DNA from: Luteimonas padinae
Lineage (GTDB): Bacteria > Pseudomonadota > Gammaproteobacteria > Xanthomonadales > Xanthomonadaceae
DNA: 64,000 bases
Direction: 5' to 3'
Assembly (NCBI RefSeq): GCF_014652935.1
Contig: NZ_BMZT01000002.1
Location: 248,001-312,000, forward strand
Shown: piece after piece, positions 40,376 to 50,048 of the stretch
Layout: every line of letters starts with the position of its first letter
How positions within the stretch are numbered: the first letter of the stretch is position 1
Position numbers and translations under genes: made by a program
The notes under the pieces: generated by a model
The model's database searches: none
What the model saw: the letters and a program-made list of their open reading frames with translations, nothing else
What the model was told of the DNA's origin: nothing

Positions 40376-41791
40376 ATGAGCGCAAGACCCGGCTTCAAGC
40401 GCGATGGCCGCGACCTGCACGGGCGCGGCGATGCCCGGGTCGAGCAGCTGCGCCTGCCGCCGCAGTCGGTCGAGGCCGAACAGGCGGTGCTGGGCGGGCT
40501 GATGCTGTCGCCCGAGTCCTACGACCGCGTCGGCGACCAGCTCGACGAGACCGACTTCTACCGCCGCGACCACCAGCTGATCTTCCGCGCCATCAAGGAG
40601 CTGGCCGAGCGCAACCGGCCCTTCGACGCGGTGACCCTGGGCGAGTGGTTCGAATCCCAGGGCGAGGCCGAGCTCGTCGCCGGCGGCGCCTACCTGGTCG
40701 AGCTCGCCACCACCACGCCTTCGGCCGCCAACATCGTCGCCTACGCCGAGATCGTGCGCGACAAGGCGGTGCTGCGGCAGCTGATCGAGGTCGGCACGGG
40801 AATCGTCAACGACGGCTTCCAGCCCGAGGGCCGTGACAGCGCGGAGATCCTGGCCAAGGCCGAGCAGGAGGTCTTCGCGATCGCCGAAGCCGGCAGCCGT
40901 GGGCGCCAGGACTTCACCGCGGTCAACCAGGCCATGGCCGAGGCCTTCGACGTGCTGCAGACCCGCTACAACAGCGGTGGCGGCATCACCGGCCTGCCGA
41001 CCGGCTACGTCGAGTTCGACGAGATGACCGCGGGCCTGCAGCCGACCGACCTGATCATCCTGGCCGCACGCCCGGCCATGGGCAAGACCACCCTCGCGCT
41101 CAACATCGCCGAATACGCCGCGATGAAGACGAAGAAGCCGGTGGCCGTGTTCTCGATGGAAATGTCGGCCAGCCAGCTCGCGCTGCGCCTGATCTCGTCG
41201 GTCGGCCGCGTCAATGCCGCGCGCCTGCGCACAGGCCAGCTCGAGGACGAGGACTGGAGCCGCATCTCCAGCGCCATCCGGCTGCTGAAGGAAACCAGGA
41301 TCTTCATCGACGACACGCCCGCGCTGTCGCCCGACGCGCTGCGCGCCAAGGCGCGCCGCCTCAAGCGCGAGCACGGCCTCGGGATGATCATGATCGACTA
41401 CCTGCAGCTGATGCAGGTGCCGGGCAACAGCGAGAACCGCGCCACCGAGATCTCGGAGATCAGCCGCTCGCTCAAGGCGCTGGCGAAGGAGCTCAACGTG
41501 CCGGTGATCGCGCTGTCGCAGCTCAACCGCTCGCTGGAAACCCGCACCGACAAGCGCCCGGTGATGGCCGACCTGCGCGAGTCGGGCGCCATCGAGCAGG
41601 ACGCCGACGTGATCGTCTTCATCTACCGCGACGACTACTACAACAAGGAAAACTCGCCGGACAAGGGCCTGGCCGAGGTGATCATCGGCAAGCAGCGTAA
41701 CGGGCCCACGGGTTCGGTGAAGCTGAGGTTCTTCGGCGAGTTCACCCGCTTCGACAACCTGGCCCACGACTCCGTCGGCAGCTTCGAGTAG
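40376..41791 (+). CDS. dnaB: replicative DNA helicase
   Basis: A 471-residue hexameric helicase for chromosome replication. The N-terminal domain starts LPPQSVEAEQAVLGGLM. The RecA-like C-terminal domain has Walker A ARPAMGKTTLAL near residue 237, Walker B MIMIDYLQLM and the arginine finger region SQLNRSLETRTDKRP. The ATG at 40376 (MSARPGFKRD) is chosen; AGGGGAG lies about 12 bases upstream. A longer frame from 40313 is possible but lacks support. Confidence 0.96.
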   Translation: MSARPGFKRDGRDLHGRGDARVEQLRLPPQSVEAEQAVLGGLMLSPESYDRVGDQLDETDFYRRDHQLIFRAIKELAERNRPFDAVTLGEWFESQGEAELVAGGAYLVELATTTPSAANIVAYAEIVRDKAVLRQLIEVGTGIVNDGFQPEGRDSAEILAKAEQEVFAIAEAGSRGRQDFTAVNQAMAEAFDVLQTRYNSGGGITGLPTGYVEFDEMTAGLQPTDLIILAARPAMGKTTLALNIAEYAAMKTKKPVAVFSMEMSASQLALRLISSVGRVNAARLRTGQLEDEDWSRISSAIRLLKETRIFIDDTPALSPDALRAKARRLKREHGLGMIMIDYLQLMQVPGNSENRATEISEISRSLKALAKELNVPVIALSQLNRSLETRTDKRPVMADLRESGAIEQDADVIVFIYRDDYYNKENSPDKGLAEVIIGKQRNGPTGSVKLRFFGEFTRFDNLAHDSVGSFE

Positions 41792-41795
41792 CGTC

Positions 41796-42938
41796 ATGGG
41801 CCTGCCGGTTTCCGAACGCCCGACCCGGGCCCTGGTCGACCTCGACCGCATCGCCGGCAACCTGCGTGCGATCCGCGAGCACGTGAAGGTGCCGGTGATG
41901 GCCATCGTCAAGGCCAATGCCTACGGCCACGGCCTGGTGCCGGTGGCGCGGCACCTGCAGTCGGTGGGCGTGGAGCACCTGGGCGTGGCCTTCCCGGAGG
42001 AGGGCATCGCGCTGCGCCGGGCCGGCATCACGGTGCCGATCCTGGTGCTGGGCGGCGTGTTCGCGCCGCAGGTGGCGCAGTACATCGCGCACGATCTGCA
42101 GATCACGGTGTCGTCGCTGGAGAAGCTGCGCCAGGTCGAGGCCACCGCCGAGGCCATGGGCCGCCGCGCCACGGTGCACCTGAAGGTCGACACGGGCATG
42201 CAGCGCATCGGCGTGCACGCCTGGAGCGCCGGTCCCTTCATCGAGGCCGCGGTGGCGTCGCGCTGGATCGACCTGGCCGGCATCTTTTCCCACCTGGCCT
42301 GCGCCGACGAACCAGACTCGCCGATGACCGCGCTGCAGCTCGAGCGCTTCGACGAGGCCTGCGCGCACTTCACCCGCATCGGCGCGCCGATGCCGCCGCG
42401 GCACATCGCCAATTCCGGCGGCGTGCTGCACTTCCCCCAGACGCGGCTGGACATGGTGCGGCCCGGGATCATGCTCTACGGCGTGCTGCCCGGCGCGGCC
42501 TGCCGCCCGACGGTGGCGCTGGAACCGGCTATGAGCCTGGTGTCCAGGGTGGTCTACTTCAAGGTGGTGGAGGCCGGATACCCGGTCAGCTACGGCGCGA
42601 CCTGGGCGCCCCTGCGCGATACGCGCGTTGTGACCATTCCCATCGGCTACGGCGACGGGTATCCGCGCGCGCTGTCCTCGCGCGGATCGGTGCTGATCCA
42701 CGGGCGCCGCTTCCCGATCGTCGGGCGCGTGTGCATGGACCAGTTCATGGTCGACATCGGCGAGCAGAGCGCCTGGAACGAGGACGAGGTGGTGCTGATC
42801 GGGCGCCAGGACGGCGCTGAACTGCGTGCGGAGCAGGTGGCCGAAGCCGCCGGCATGATCCCGTACGAGGTGCTCGTCGGGCTCAACGACCGGATCCCGC
42901 GGGTGTATCGCGGCGGTGGCTTTCCGTCGGCTGAATAG
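41796..42938 (+). CDS. alr: alanine racemase
   Basis: A 380-residue PLP enzyme making D-alanine for peptidoglycan. The PLP lysine is Lys39 in VKANAYGHG. The barrel and the C-terminal catalytic tyrosine region YPVSYGATW, plus GRVCMDQFMVDI, are present. It starts four bases after dnaB, so they are co-transcribed. Confidence 0.96.
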   Translation: MGLPVSERPTRALVDLDRIAGNLRAIREHVKVPVMAIVKANAYGHGLVPVARHLQSVGVEHLGVAFPEEGIALRRAGITVPILVLGGVFAPQVAQYIAHDLQITVSSLEKLRQVEATAEAMGRRATVHLKVDTGMQRIGVHAWSAGPFIEAAVASRWIDLAGIFSHLACADEPDSPMTALQLERFDEACAHFTRIGAPMPPRHIANSGGVLHFPQTRLDMVRPGIMLYGVLPGAACRPTVALEPAMSLVSRVVYFKVVEAGYPVSYGATWAPLRDTRVVTIPIGYGDGYPRALSSRGSVLIHGRRFPIVGRVCMDQFMVDIGEQSAWNEDEVVLIGRQDGAELRAEQVAEAAGMIPYEVLVGLNDRIPRVYRGGGFPSAE

Positions 42939-43033
42939 GCTTCGCGCCCATCACCGCGCGCGGACGCGAGCGCGGGTAGCGTAGCCCCGTTCATCCAACA
43001 GGGCGCCCGCCGCCCGCCACAGGAGCCTCCACC

Positions 43034-43711
43034 ATGCGCACTTCGCCCCGAATCCTGCTCGCTTCCCTGGCCGCCGGCGCGGTCATGCTGACCAGCTGCG
43101 CCAGCTACACCGGCCAGACCAGCGATCCCAACGACCCCAACCGCACCCGCACGGGCGCCCTGGTCGGCGCCGGCATCGGCGCGGTGGCCGGCCTGTTGAG
43201 CGGTTCGGACGCCACCGAGCGCCGCCAGCGCGCCCTGGTCGGCGCCGGCGTGGGTGGCCTGGCCGGCGGCGCAGTCGGCGCCTACCAGGACCGTCAGGAA
43301 GCCGAGCTGCGCCGCCAGACCGCCGGCACCGGCATCGTCGTCGACCGCGAGGGCGACGTGATCAAGCTCAACCTGCCGGACGGCGTGACCTTCGACTTCA
43401 ACAAGACCGAGCTGAAGCCGCAGTTCTACCCGGCCCTGAACAACGTCGCCGCGACGCTGGCCGACTACAACCAGACCATCGTCGAGGTGGCCGGCCACAC
43501 CGACAACGTCGGCGGCGACGCGGTCAACCAGCGCATCTCCGAGCAGCGCGCGTCCTCGGTGGCCAACTACCTGATCGGCCAGGGCCTGATGCGCGAGCGC
43601 TTCGAGGTCGTGGGCTTCGGCAAGTCGATGCCGATCGCCGACAACGCGACCGAGCAGGGCCGCGCCCTCAATCGCCGCGTCGAGATCCGCGTGGTGCCGC
43701 TGCAGGGCTGA
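43034..43711 (+). CDS. OmpA-family outer-membrane lipoprotein (YiaD-like)
   Basis: A 225-residue protein with a lipobox (LTSC, Cys22), a Gly-rich glycine-zipper region (ALVGAGIGAVAGLLSG and ALVGAGVGGLAGGAVG) and a C-terminal OmpA peptidoglycan-binding domain (VEVAGHTDNVGGDAVNQRIS, GRALNRRVEI). It would anchor the outer membrane to the cell wall. AGGAG precedes the start and a strong terminator follows. Confidence 0.92.
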   Translation: MRTSPRILLASLAAGAVMLTSCASYTGQTSDPNDPNRTRTGALVGAGIGAVAGLLSGSDATERRQRALVGAGVGGLAGGAVGAYQDRQEAELRRQTAGTGIVVDREGDVIKLNLPDGVTFDFNKTELKPQFYPALNNVAATLADYNQTIVEVAGHTDNVGGDAVNQRISEQRASSVANYLIGQGLMRERFEVVGFGKSMPIADNATEQGRALNRRVEIRVVPLQG

Positions 43712-43737
43712 TGCCGCGTCTGCAACCTTCGTGAAGC

Positions 43738-43769
43738 AGGGGCCGCCGAGTGCGGCCCCTGTCGTTGTT
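43738..43769 (+). terminator. Rho-independent terminator after the OmpA-like gene
   Basis: A 9-bp perfect stem AGGGGCCGC/GCGGCCCCT with a CGAGT loop (43738-43760), followed by GTCGTTGTT. Confidence 0.8.
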
Positions 43770-43774
43770 ACATT

Positions 43775-43787
43775 CCGTTACGAACGG
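43775..43787. promoter_or_regulatory. palindrome upstream of the Crp/Fnr gene
   Basis: CCGTT-ACG-AACGG is a perfect inverted repeat 73 bp before the regulator's start, among TTAC repeats. It may be an autoregulatory site. It does not match the classic FNR consensus closely. Confidence 0.35.
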
Positions 43788-43859
43788 TTACCGCCCGCTG
43801 CCCGTCCGCGGCGCGGGCCTGGATAGAGTGGGTGGCATCGCACTGCAGGAGCCGCCCGC

Positions 43860-44585
43860 ATGTTCCAGAACGCCATGTCCAGCCAGGTCCTGACGCAGGT
43901 GCGCGCCCATGGCTGGCCCGACGATCGCCAGCAGCACGCCGCCTCCGCGCTGGAATCCCTGCTGCTGCGCTGGCCGCCCCGCGTGCACCGCCTCGAGCCG
44001 CGGCAGGCGCTGTTCCATGCCGGCCAGCCGCGGCATTCGCTCTATTACGTGCGCAGCGGCTGTTTCAAGACCAGCGTGCTGAGCGAGGACGGCCGCGAGA
44101 AGGTGACCGGTTTCCGCATGCGCGGCGACCTGCTGGGCCTGGATTCCATCGACATGCCCGCGCACGCCTGCGACGCACTGGCGCTGGACGCCGCCGAGGT
44201 CTGGGAGCTGCCCTGCGCCCGGCTGCAGGACATGCTGCCGGAGATCCAGTCGCGGGTGACCGCGATGCTGGCCGGCGAGATCCGCCGCGACTGGCGCTGG
44301 ATGCTGGCGGTGGGCACGCTGGGCGCGGACCAGCGCGTGGTCGCGTTCCTGCTCGACCTCTCGGCGCGCTTCGCGACGCTCGGCCTGGACCCCGGACTGC
44401 TGCAGCTGCGCATGACCCGCGCCGAACTCGGCAACTTCCTGTCGCTGACCCTGGAAACCGTGACCCGCGCGCTGTCGCGCCTGCAGGCCCGCGGCATGAT
44501 CGAGGTCAGCGGGCGGCGCATCCGCATGGTCGACGAGGCCGGCCTGCGCGCCGTGCTGGCCGGCGAGGACGCGCGCTGCCACTGA
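43860..44585 (+). CDS. Crp/Fnr-family transcriptional regulator
   Basis: A 241-residue regulator with a cyclic-nucleotide-like beta-barrel (about residues 40-145, including YYVRSGCFKTSVLSEDGREK) and a C-terminal winged helix with an FNR-like recognition helix (RAELGNFLSLTLETVTRALSRL). The N-terminal cysteine cluster of true oxygen-sensing FNR is absent; only scattered cysteines remain, so 4Fe-4S oxygen sensing is unlikely. AGGAG lies eight bases before the ATG. It faces the hybrid kinase operon. Confidence 0.9.
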   Translation: MFQNAMSSQVLTQVRAHGWPDDRQQHAASALESLLLRWPPRVHRLEPRQALFHAGQPRHSLYYVRSGCFKTSVLSEDGREKVTGFRMRGDLLGLDSIDMPAHACDALALDAAEVWELPCARLQDMLPEIQSRVTAMLAGEIRRDWRWMLAVGTLGADQRVVAFLLDLSARFATLGLDPGLLQLRMTRAELGNFLSLTLETVTRALSRLQARGMIEVSGRRIRMVDEAGLRAVLAGEDARCH

Positions 44586-44639
44586 CCGTCGTTGCGCGCC
44601 GGGCGGGCGACTCCGGCCCGCCGCGCACCTGCGCCGGCC

Positions 44640-46643
44640 TCAGTGCGGCCTGGCGAGCTCGGCGCGCACCGCGTCGACCAGGTCCTCGCGCCGCCACGGC
44701 TTGCGCAGCAGGCGCAGCCCCGGCGTGGCGTCGGCGTCGGCGGCGTGTTCCTCGTCGCCCGAGGTCAAGAGCACCGGCAGCCCGGGACGCAGCGCGCGCG
44801 CCTGCTGTGCCAGGCGCTTGCCGTCCATGCCCGGACCCAGCATCACGTCGGTGAAAAGCAGGGAGATGCCGTCGTCGTCGCGCAGGCGTTCCAGCGCGGC
44901 TTCGGCGTCGCCCACCGCCTCGACCGCATAGCCGCCCGCGCGCAGGAAGGCCGCGCTGATCGCGCGCACCGCGGGATCGTCCTCCACCACGAGCACGCGC
45001 TCGCCGCGACCCGACGAGGGCGTGGCCGCGGCGGCTGTCCCGGCCGGCGCGCCGGAGCCGCCGCGCGCGGCGACCGGCAGGTACAGGCGCGCCTCGGTGC
45101 CCACGCCGGGGCGGCTGTCGATCTCCAGGTCGCCGCCGCTCTGGCGCGCGAAGCCGTGGACCATGCTCAGGCCCAGTCCGCTGCCGCGTTCGCGCCCCTT
45201 GGTGGTGAAGAACGGCTCCATCGCGCGTGCCAGCACGTCCGGCGGCATGCCGCGTCCGTTGTCGCTGACCGTCAGTTTCAGGTAGCGCCCGGGGGCCAGG
45301 CCGGGGCGGGCATGCGCCACCTGCTCCTCGCCGGCGGCGACCACGATCCCGCCGCCGTGGAGCAGGGCATCGCGGGCGTTGAGCACGAGGTTGATCAGGG
45401 CGGCCTCGAGCTGGCCGGCGTCGACGTAGGCGCTGGACAGCCCGGGCTGCACCTCGATCCGCAGCCGCACCGCGTCGCCCAGCGTGCGCTTGAGCACCTG
45501 GCCGATGTCGTGCAGCAGCGCCTGGACGTCGACCTCGCGCGGCAGCAGGCGCTGGCGGCGCGCGAACGCCAGCAGCTTGGCGGTCAGCTCCGCGCCGCGC
45601 CCCACCGAGCGCAGTGCGCTGGCCAGCAGGGCGCGCCCGGCGTCGCTTTCGACCTCGGTCTCGAGCAGCTGCAGGCTGCCCGACATCACCGTCAGCAGGT
45701 TGTTGAAGTCGTGGGCCACGCCGCCGGTGAGCTGGCCGATGGCGTCGAGCCGGTGCGCGTGCGCGAGCTGCTCCTCGGCCCGGCGCTGCTGGACGAAGGC
45801 CGCGAGCGTGGCGGCGGCCGACTGCAGCAGATGGCGCGCGTCGTGGTCGAAGCGGCGGGCCTCGGCGGCGGTGGCCAGCAGTGCGCCGGCCACGCGGTGG
45901 CGTTCGAGCACGGGCACCATCACCGCGCTGCCCGAACGCGGCAGCGGCAGCGGGAACAGCGCGGCGCCTGAAGGATCGGCGGCGATGTCCTCGATGATCC
46001 AGGCCTCGCGGTGCTCGCCGGCGAACGGCCGCGGCGGGGTTCTGCCCACCTGCCAGGCCGGGCCCGTGGCGGTGCGGATCCCGGCCGGTTGTCCGTCCTG
46101 TGGCGAGGCCAGGATCGCGACCGAGTCGACGCCCAGGGCGTCGGCCAGCAGTCCCGGCAGCAGCTCCATCAGCTCGGCCACGGTGCCGGTTTCCAGCGCC
46201 AGCTGGCCGATGCGCGCGGCGATGGCGTCGTAGCGCGCCCGGGCCAGCGCCTGGCGCACGCGCTGGGTCCCGGAGATGTCGCGGACGGACGCCAGGTAGC
46301 GCTGGCCTTCCGGGAACTGCAGCGGGCTCAGCGCGATCTCGACCGCGAACTCGGTGCCGTCGCTGCGCAGCCCGGTGAGGGTCTGGCCGGTGGCGCCCAT
46401 CGGACGCACGTGCGGCTGGTTCATGTAGCGGTCGCGATAGGCGCGGTGGCGCGCGCGCGCCGCGGCCGGGAGCAGCTCCTCGATCTCGCGCCCTTCCAGG
46501 CTCCCGCGCGCGTGGCCGAACAGCGCCTCGGCGTGGCCGTTGGCGTGCAGGATGCGGCCGTCGGGGCCGATCACCACCAGCGCGTCGGGCACCGCCTCGA
46601 ACAGGCCCGGGATGCCGGGCTCCGGGCGCGCGCCGCCGCTCAT
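44640..46643 (-). CDS. hybrid sensor histidine kinase (PAS-GAF-HisKA-HATPase-REC)
   Basis: A 667-residue soluble kinase without obvious membrane segments. It has PAS (about 8-130), GAF (about 150-285), HisKA with phospho-acceptor His in GGVAHDFNNLL near residue 312, HATPase (N-box LINLVLNARDA, G-boxes DNGRGMP and GSGLGLSM), and a C-terminal receiver with LFTDVMLGPGMDG. Its ATG overlaps the stop codon of the response-regulator gene, so both are one operon downstream of the oxidoreductase genes. Confidence 0.92.
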   Translation of the reverse strand: MSGGARPEPGIPGLFEAVPDALVVIGPDGRILHANGHAEALFGHARGSLEGREIEELLPAAARARHRAYRDRYMNQPHVRPMGATGQTLTGLRSDGTEFAVEIALSPLQFPEGQRYLASVRDISGTQRVRQALARARYDAIAARIGQLALETGTVAELMELLPGLLADALGVDSVAILASPQDGQPAGIRTATGPAWQVGRTPPRPFAGEHREAWIIEDIAADPSGAALFPLPLPRSGSAVMVPVLERHRVAGALLATAAEARRFDHDARHLLQSAAATLAAFVQQRRAEEQLAHAHRLDAIGQLTGGVAHDFNNLLTVMSGSLQLLETEVESDAGRALLASALRSVGRGAELTAKLLAFARRQRLLPREVDVQALLHDIGQVLKRTLGDAVRLRIEVQPGLSSAYVDAGQLEAALINLVLNARDALLHGGGIVVAAGEEQVAHARPGLAPGRYLKLTVSDNGRGMPPDVLARAMEPFFTTKGRERGSGLGLSMVHGFARQSGGDLEIDSRPGVGTEARLYLPVAARGGSGAPAGTAAAATPSSGRGERVLVVEDDPAVRAISAAFLRAGGYAVEAVGDAEAALERLRDDDGISLLFTDVMLGPGMDGKRLAQQARALRPGLPVLLTSGDEEHAADADATPGLRLLRKPWRREDLVDAVRAELARPH

Positions 46644-47707
46644 GCCGGCCGCACCTCGGCGGCGAGCAGGTAGCCCAGGCCGCGCACGGAGCGGATCAGG
46701 TCGGGGTTGGCGGGGTCCGGCTCGACCTTGCGTCGCAGGCGGGCGATGGCGACGTCGATCGCGCGGTCGAAGGGCCCGGCCTCGCGGCCATGCAGCGCGG
46801 TCATCAGTTCGTCGCGGCTGCGCACTTCGTTCGGGCGCTCGAGCAGCGCCCGCAGCAGGTCGAATTCGCCGGTGGTGAGCGGGATCTCGGCGCCGCCGGC
46901 ATCGTGCATGCGGCGCGCGCCGAGGTCGATGACCAGGTGCGCGAAGGCCAGCCGGCGCGGCGGGCCGGCGGCGGGCTGCGGTTCGGCCGGCGCGGCGCGG
47001 CGCAACAGCGAACGGATGCGCGCCAGCAGTTCGCGGAAGTCGAAGGGCTTGGCCACGTAGTCGTCGGCGCCGAGCTCGAGCCCGACCACACGCTCCACCG
47101 CCTCGCCGCGGCCGCTGACCACGATCACCGGGCCCTGCCAGTGCGTGCGCAGCTGCTGCAGCAGCGACAGGCCGTCGATGTCGGGCAGGCCGAGGTCGAG
47201 CAGCACCAGGTCCGGCGCGGCCGCGGCAAGTGCCGCCTGCATGTCGGCACCGCTGTGCGCGGCGCGCACGGCGAAGCCGTGGGCATCGAGGTAGCGGTCG
47301 ATGAGGGCGACGATGTCGGTGTCGTCGTCGACGACGAGGATGTCGGGACGGACGCTGGCGGCGGGCGCTGTGGTCGGGGGGGCGGCGGACGTCATGCCGG
47401 GGCGGTGCGTGTCATCGGCGGGAGGTGGAGGATCGCACAGCGGCGCGGACGCGCCCGGCACGGTGGCGAGCAGGGCACGGCCTGCGCCGGTCAGGTGGAC
47501 CATCATGCGCGCGCCGTCGTCGACCGTGCGCACCCAGCCCGGCCCCTGGTGCGTGCCTACCGCGTCTTCGCCGATCCATGCCAGCGTGCGCAGCAGCACG
47601 CTCATGCGCAGGCCCAGGCGCTTGCACAGGCGCGGGGCGGACACGCCGTCGGGATGCGCCGCCAGCTCGGCCAGCAGCGCGTGCAGCAGGGACGCGTCAA
47701 CCGACAA
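46640..47707 (-). CDS. OmpR-type response regulator fused to an N-terminal small winged-helix domain
   Basis: A 355-residue protein. Residues 1-80 (SLLHALLAELAAHPDGVSAP, MSVLLRTLAWIGEDA) form a small winged-helix-like module resembling the short protein that often follows FdhF/YdeP genes in this family. After a Pro/Ala linker comes a receiver domain (about 122-235, phospho-Asp in LVLLDLGLPDIDG) and an OmpR DNA-binding domain (about 260-352, ending SVRGLGYLL). No stop separates the parts. The start is probably TTG at 47707 overlapping the upstream stop; an internal ATG (MTSAAPP, residue 104) could yield the regulator alone. Confidence 0.8.
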   Translation of the reverse strand: MSVDASLLHALLAELAAHPDGVSAPRLCKRLGLRMSVLLRTLAWIGEDAVGTHQGPGWVRTVDDGARMMVHLTGAGRALLATVPGASAPLCDPPPPADDTHRPGMTSAAPPTTAPAASVRPDILVVDDDTDIVALIDRYLDAHGFAVRAAHSGADMQAALAAAAPDLVLLDLGLPDIDGLSLLQQLRTHWQGPVIVVSGRGEAVERVVGLELGADDYVAKPFDFRELLARIRSLLRRAAPAEPQPAAGPPRRLAFAHLVIDLGARRMHDAGGAEIPLTTGEFDLLRALLERPNEVRSRDELMTALHGREAGPFDRAIDVAIARLRRKVEPDPANPDLIRSVRGLGYLLAAEVRPA

Positions 47708-50048
47708 CGGTGGCGGGGATGTCGCGCTGGCGCGGCGCCGTGGCGTCGGCCACGTGGGGGACCACGATCACGGGCACCGACTTCGACGTCGGCGTGCGTG
47801 ATTCATCGGCGAAGCTGCCCAGCGGCACCAGCGGGTTGGTTTCCGGGTAGTACGCCGCCAGGCAGCCGCGCGGGATGTCGTAGGCGACCAGCAGGAAGCC
47901 GCGGGCCTGCCGGCGCACGCCGTCGTCGGAGAGGCTTTCCAGGTCGACGCGGTCGCCCGGCGCCAGCCCCAGGGCGGCGATGTCGGCGGCGTTGGCGAAC
48001 AGCGCCCGGCGCTCGCCGAACACGCCGCGGTAGCGGTCGTCGAGGCCGTAGATGGTGGTGTTGTACTGGTCGTGCGAGCGCATCGTGGCCAGGGTGAACA
48101 CCGGCTGCGCGCTGCGTTCTGCGCGGGCGCGATGCACGGGACTGTCGACCGGCACCGCGGCGGGAACGAAGCGCGCGCGCCCGTCACCGGTGTCCCAGCG
48201 GCGGACGCTCGCGCCGTTCGACAGCCGGAAGCCGCCCGGCACGCGCACACGGGCGTTGAAATCGTGGAAGTCGTCGAACACGCGGGCGATGAGGTCGCGG
48301 ATGCGGTCGTAGTCCTCGACCAGCCAGTCCCAGTCGACCTTCGAGCGTGCCCCCAGCGTGGCCTGCGCCAGCCGCGCCACGATCGCCGGCTCCGACAGCA
48401 GCGTGTCCGACGCCGGGGCGTGGATGCCCGCCGACATGTGCACCATGCTCATCGAGTCCTCGACCGTCACGCCCTGCGGCCCGGCCGCCTGCACGTCGAT
48501 CTCGGTGCGGCCGAGGCAGGGCAGGATGAGCGCCTCGCGGCCGTGCACCAGGTGGCTGCGGTTGAGCTTGGTGGTGACGTTGACGGTGAGCGCGCAGCTG
48601 CGCAGGCCGCGCGCGGTGGCGTCGCTGTCGGGCGTGGCCACGGCGAAGTTGCCGCCCATGGCGAAGAACACCTTCGCGCGGCCGTCGATCATGGCCTCGA
48701 TGGCGGCCACGGTGTCGAAGCCGGGCGCGCGCGGCGGCTCGAAGCCGAACACCTCGCCCAGCCGGTCGAGGAAGGCCGCCGGCGGCCGCTCCCAGATCAT
48801 CATCGTGCGGTCGCCCTGCACGTTGCTGTGCCCGCGCACCGGGCACAGCCCGGCGCCGGGACGGCCGATGTGGCCGCGCAGCAGCATCAGGTTGGCGATC
48901 ATGTGGATGGTCGCCACCGAATGCCGGTGCTGGGTGATGCCCATGCCCCAGCAGGCGATGACGCGCTCCGACTGCAGGTAGAGATCGCCGGCGCGGCGCA
49001 GCTGCGCTTCGTCGAGGCCGGACTCGGCGATGATCGTGTCCCATGACTCGGCGCGCACGTCGGCGGCGAAGGCCTCGAAGCCCGAGGTGTGGGCATCGAA
49101 GAAGTCGCGGTCCAGCAGGGAGGCCTCGCCGCGTGCGAGCGCGTCCGCGTCGCGTTCCAGCACGTGCTTGATGATGCCCTTCACCGCGGCCAGGTCGCCG
49201 CCGATCTTCAGCTGGAAGTAGTCCGAGGCGATCAGGGTCGACCCGCCGCGCAGCATCTCCAGCTTGTCCTGCGGATCGGCGAAGCGCTCGAGCCCGCGCT
49301 CGCGCAGCGGATTGAAGGCCGCGATCCGGCAGCCGCGCCGGGCCGCGTCACGCAGTTCGCCGAGCATGCGCGGATGGTTGGTGCCCGGGTTCTGCCCGAA
49401 CACCAGGATGCAGTCGGCCTGCTCGAAGTCCTGCAGCGTGACCGTGCCCTTGCCGACGCCGACCTGCTTCTTCAGCGCCGTGCCCGAGGACTCGTGGCAC
49501 ATGTTCGAGCAGTCGGGGAAGTTGTTGGTGCCGTACTCGCGCACGAACAGCTGGTAGAGGAAGGCGGCCTCGTTGGAGGTGCGGCCCGAGGTGTAGAACA
49601 CCGCCTCGTCCGGCGAGGGCAGGGCGCGCAGGTGCCTGGCGACGAGCGCGAACGCCTCGTCCCAGGTCACCGGCACGTAATGGTCGCTGGCGGCGTCGTA
49701 GCGCATTGGCGTGGTCAGCCGGCCCTGCGATTCCAGCCAGTGGTCGCTGTATTCCGCCAGCTGGCTGACGCTGTGGCGCGCGAACAGGTCGGGGCCGGCG
49801 CGGCGGCGGGTGGCCTCGGCGGCCACGGCCTTGGCGCCGTTCTCGCAGAACTCGAAGGTGGAGGCGTGGTCGCGGTCGGGCCAGGCGCAGCCGGGGCAGT
49901 CGAAGCCGTCTGGCTGGTTGGTGCGCAGCAGGGTGCGCGCGCCCTCGACGCCGACATCCTCCCTCACCAGCTGGCGGGCGACGCTCTTCAGCGCGTCCCA
50001 GCCGCCGGCGGGACGGTCGTAGTCGCGGATGGACGGATCGCTGCTCAT
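47697..50048 (-). CDS. FdhF/YdeP-family molybdopterin oxidoreductase
   Basis: A 783-residue bis-MGD enzyme of the formate dehydrogenase H-like YdeP group. Fe-S ligands Cys51, Cys54 and Cys68 lie in DCPGCAW and FEFCENG. Cys184 in SNMCHESSG is at the position of the selenocysteine/cysteine molybdenum ligand. GHSNVQGDRTM and the C-terminal MGD domain MRSHDQYNTTIYG are typical. The natural substrate of YdeP-type enzymes is uncertain. It overlaps FdhD by four bases, and no electron-transfer subunits adjoin it. Confidence 0.88.
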   Translation of the reverse strand: MSSDPSIRDYDRPAGGWDALKSVARQLVREDVGVEGARTLLRTNQPDGFDCPGCAWPDRDHASTFEFCENGAKAVAAEATRRRAGPDLFARHSVSQLAEYSDHWLESQGRLTTPMRYDAASDHYVPVTWDEAFALVARHLRALPSPDEAVFYTSGRTSNEAAFLYQLFVREYGTNNFPDCSNMCHESSGTALKKQVGVGKGTVTLQDFEQADCILVFGQNPGTNHPRMLGELRDAARRGCRIAAFNPLRERGLERFADPQDKLEMLRGGSTLIASDYFQLKIGGDLAAVKGIIKHVLERDADALARGEASLLDRDFFDAHTSGFEAFAADVRAESWDTIIAESGLDEAQLRRAGDLYLQSERVIACWGMGITQHRHSVATIHMIANLMLLRGHIGRPGAGLCPVRGHSNVQGDRTMMIWERPPAAFLDRLGEVFGFEPPRAPGFDTVAAIEAMIDGRAKVFFAMGGNFAVATPDSDATARGLRSCALTVNVTTKLNRSHLVHGREALILPCLGRTEIDVQAAGPQGVTVEDSMSMVHMSAGIHAPASDTLLSEPAIVARLAQATLGARSKVDWDWLVEDYDRIRDLIARVFDDFHDFNARVRVPGGFRLSNGASVRRWDTGDGRARFVPAAVPVDSPVHRARAERSAQPVFTLATMRSHDQYNTTIYGLDDRYRGVFGERRALFANAADIAALGLAPGDRVDLESLSDDGVRRQARGFLLVAYDIPRGCLAAYYPETNPLVPLGSFADESRTPTSKSVPVIVVPHVADATAPRQRDIPATVVG

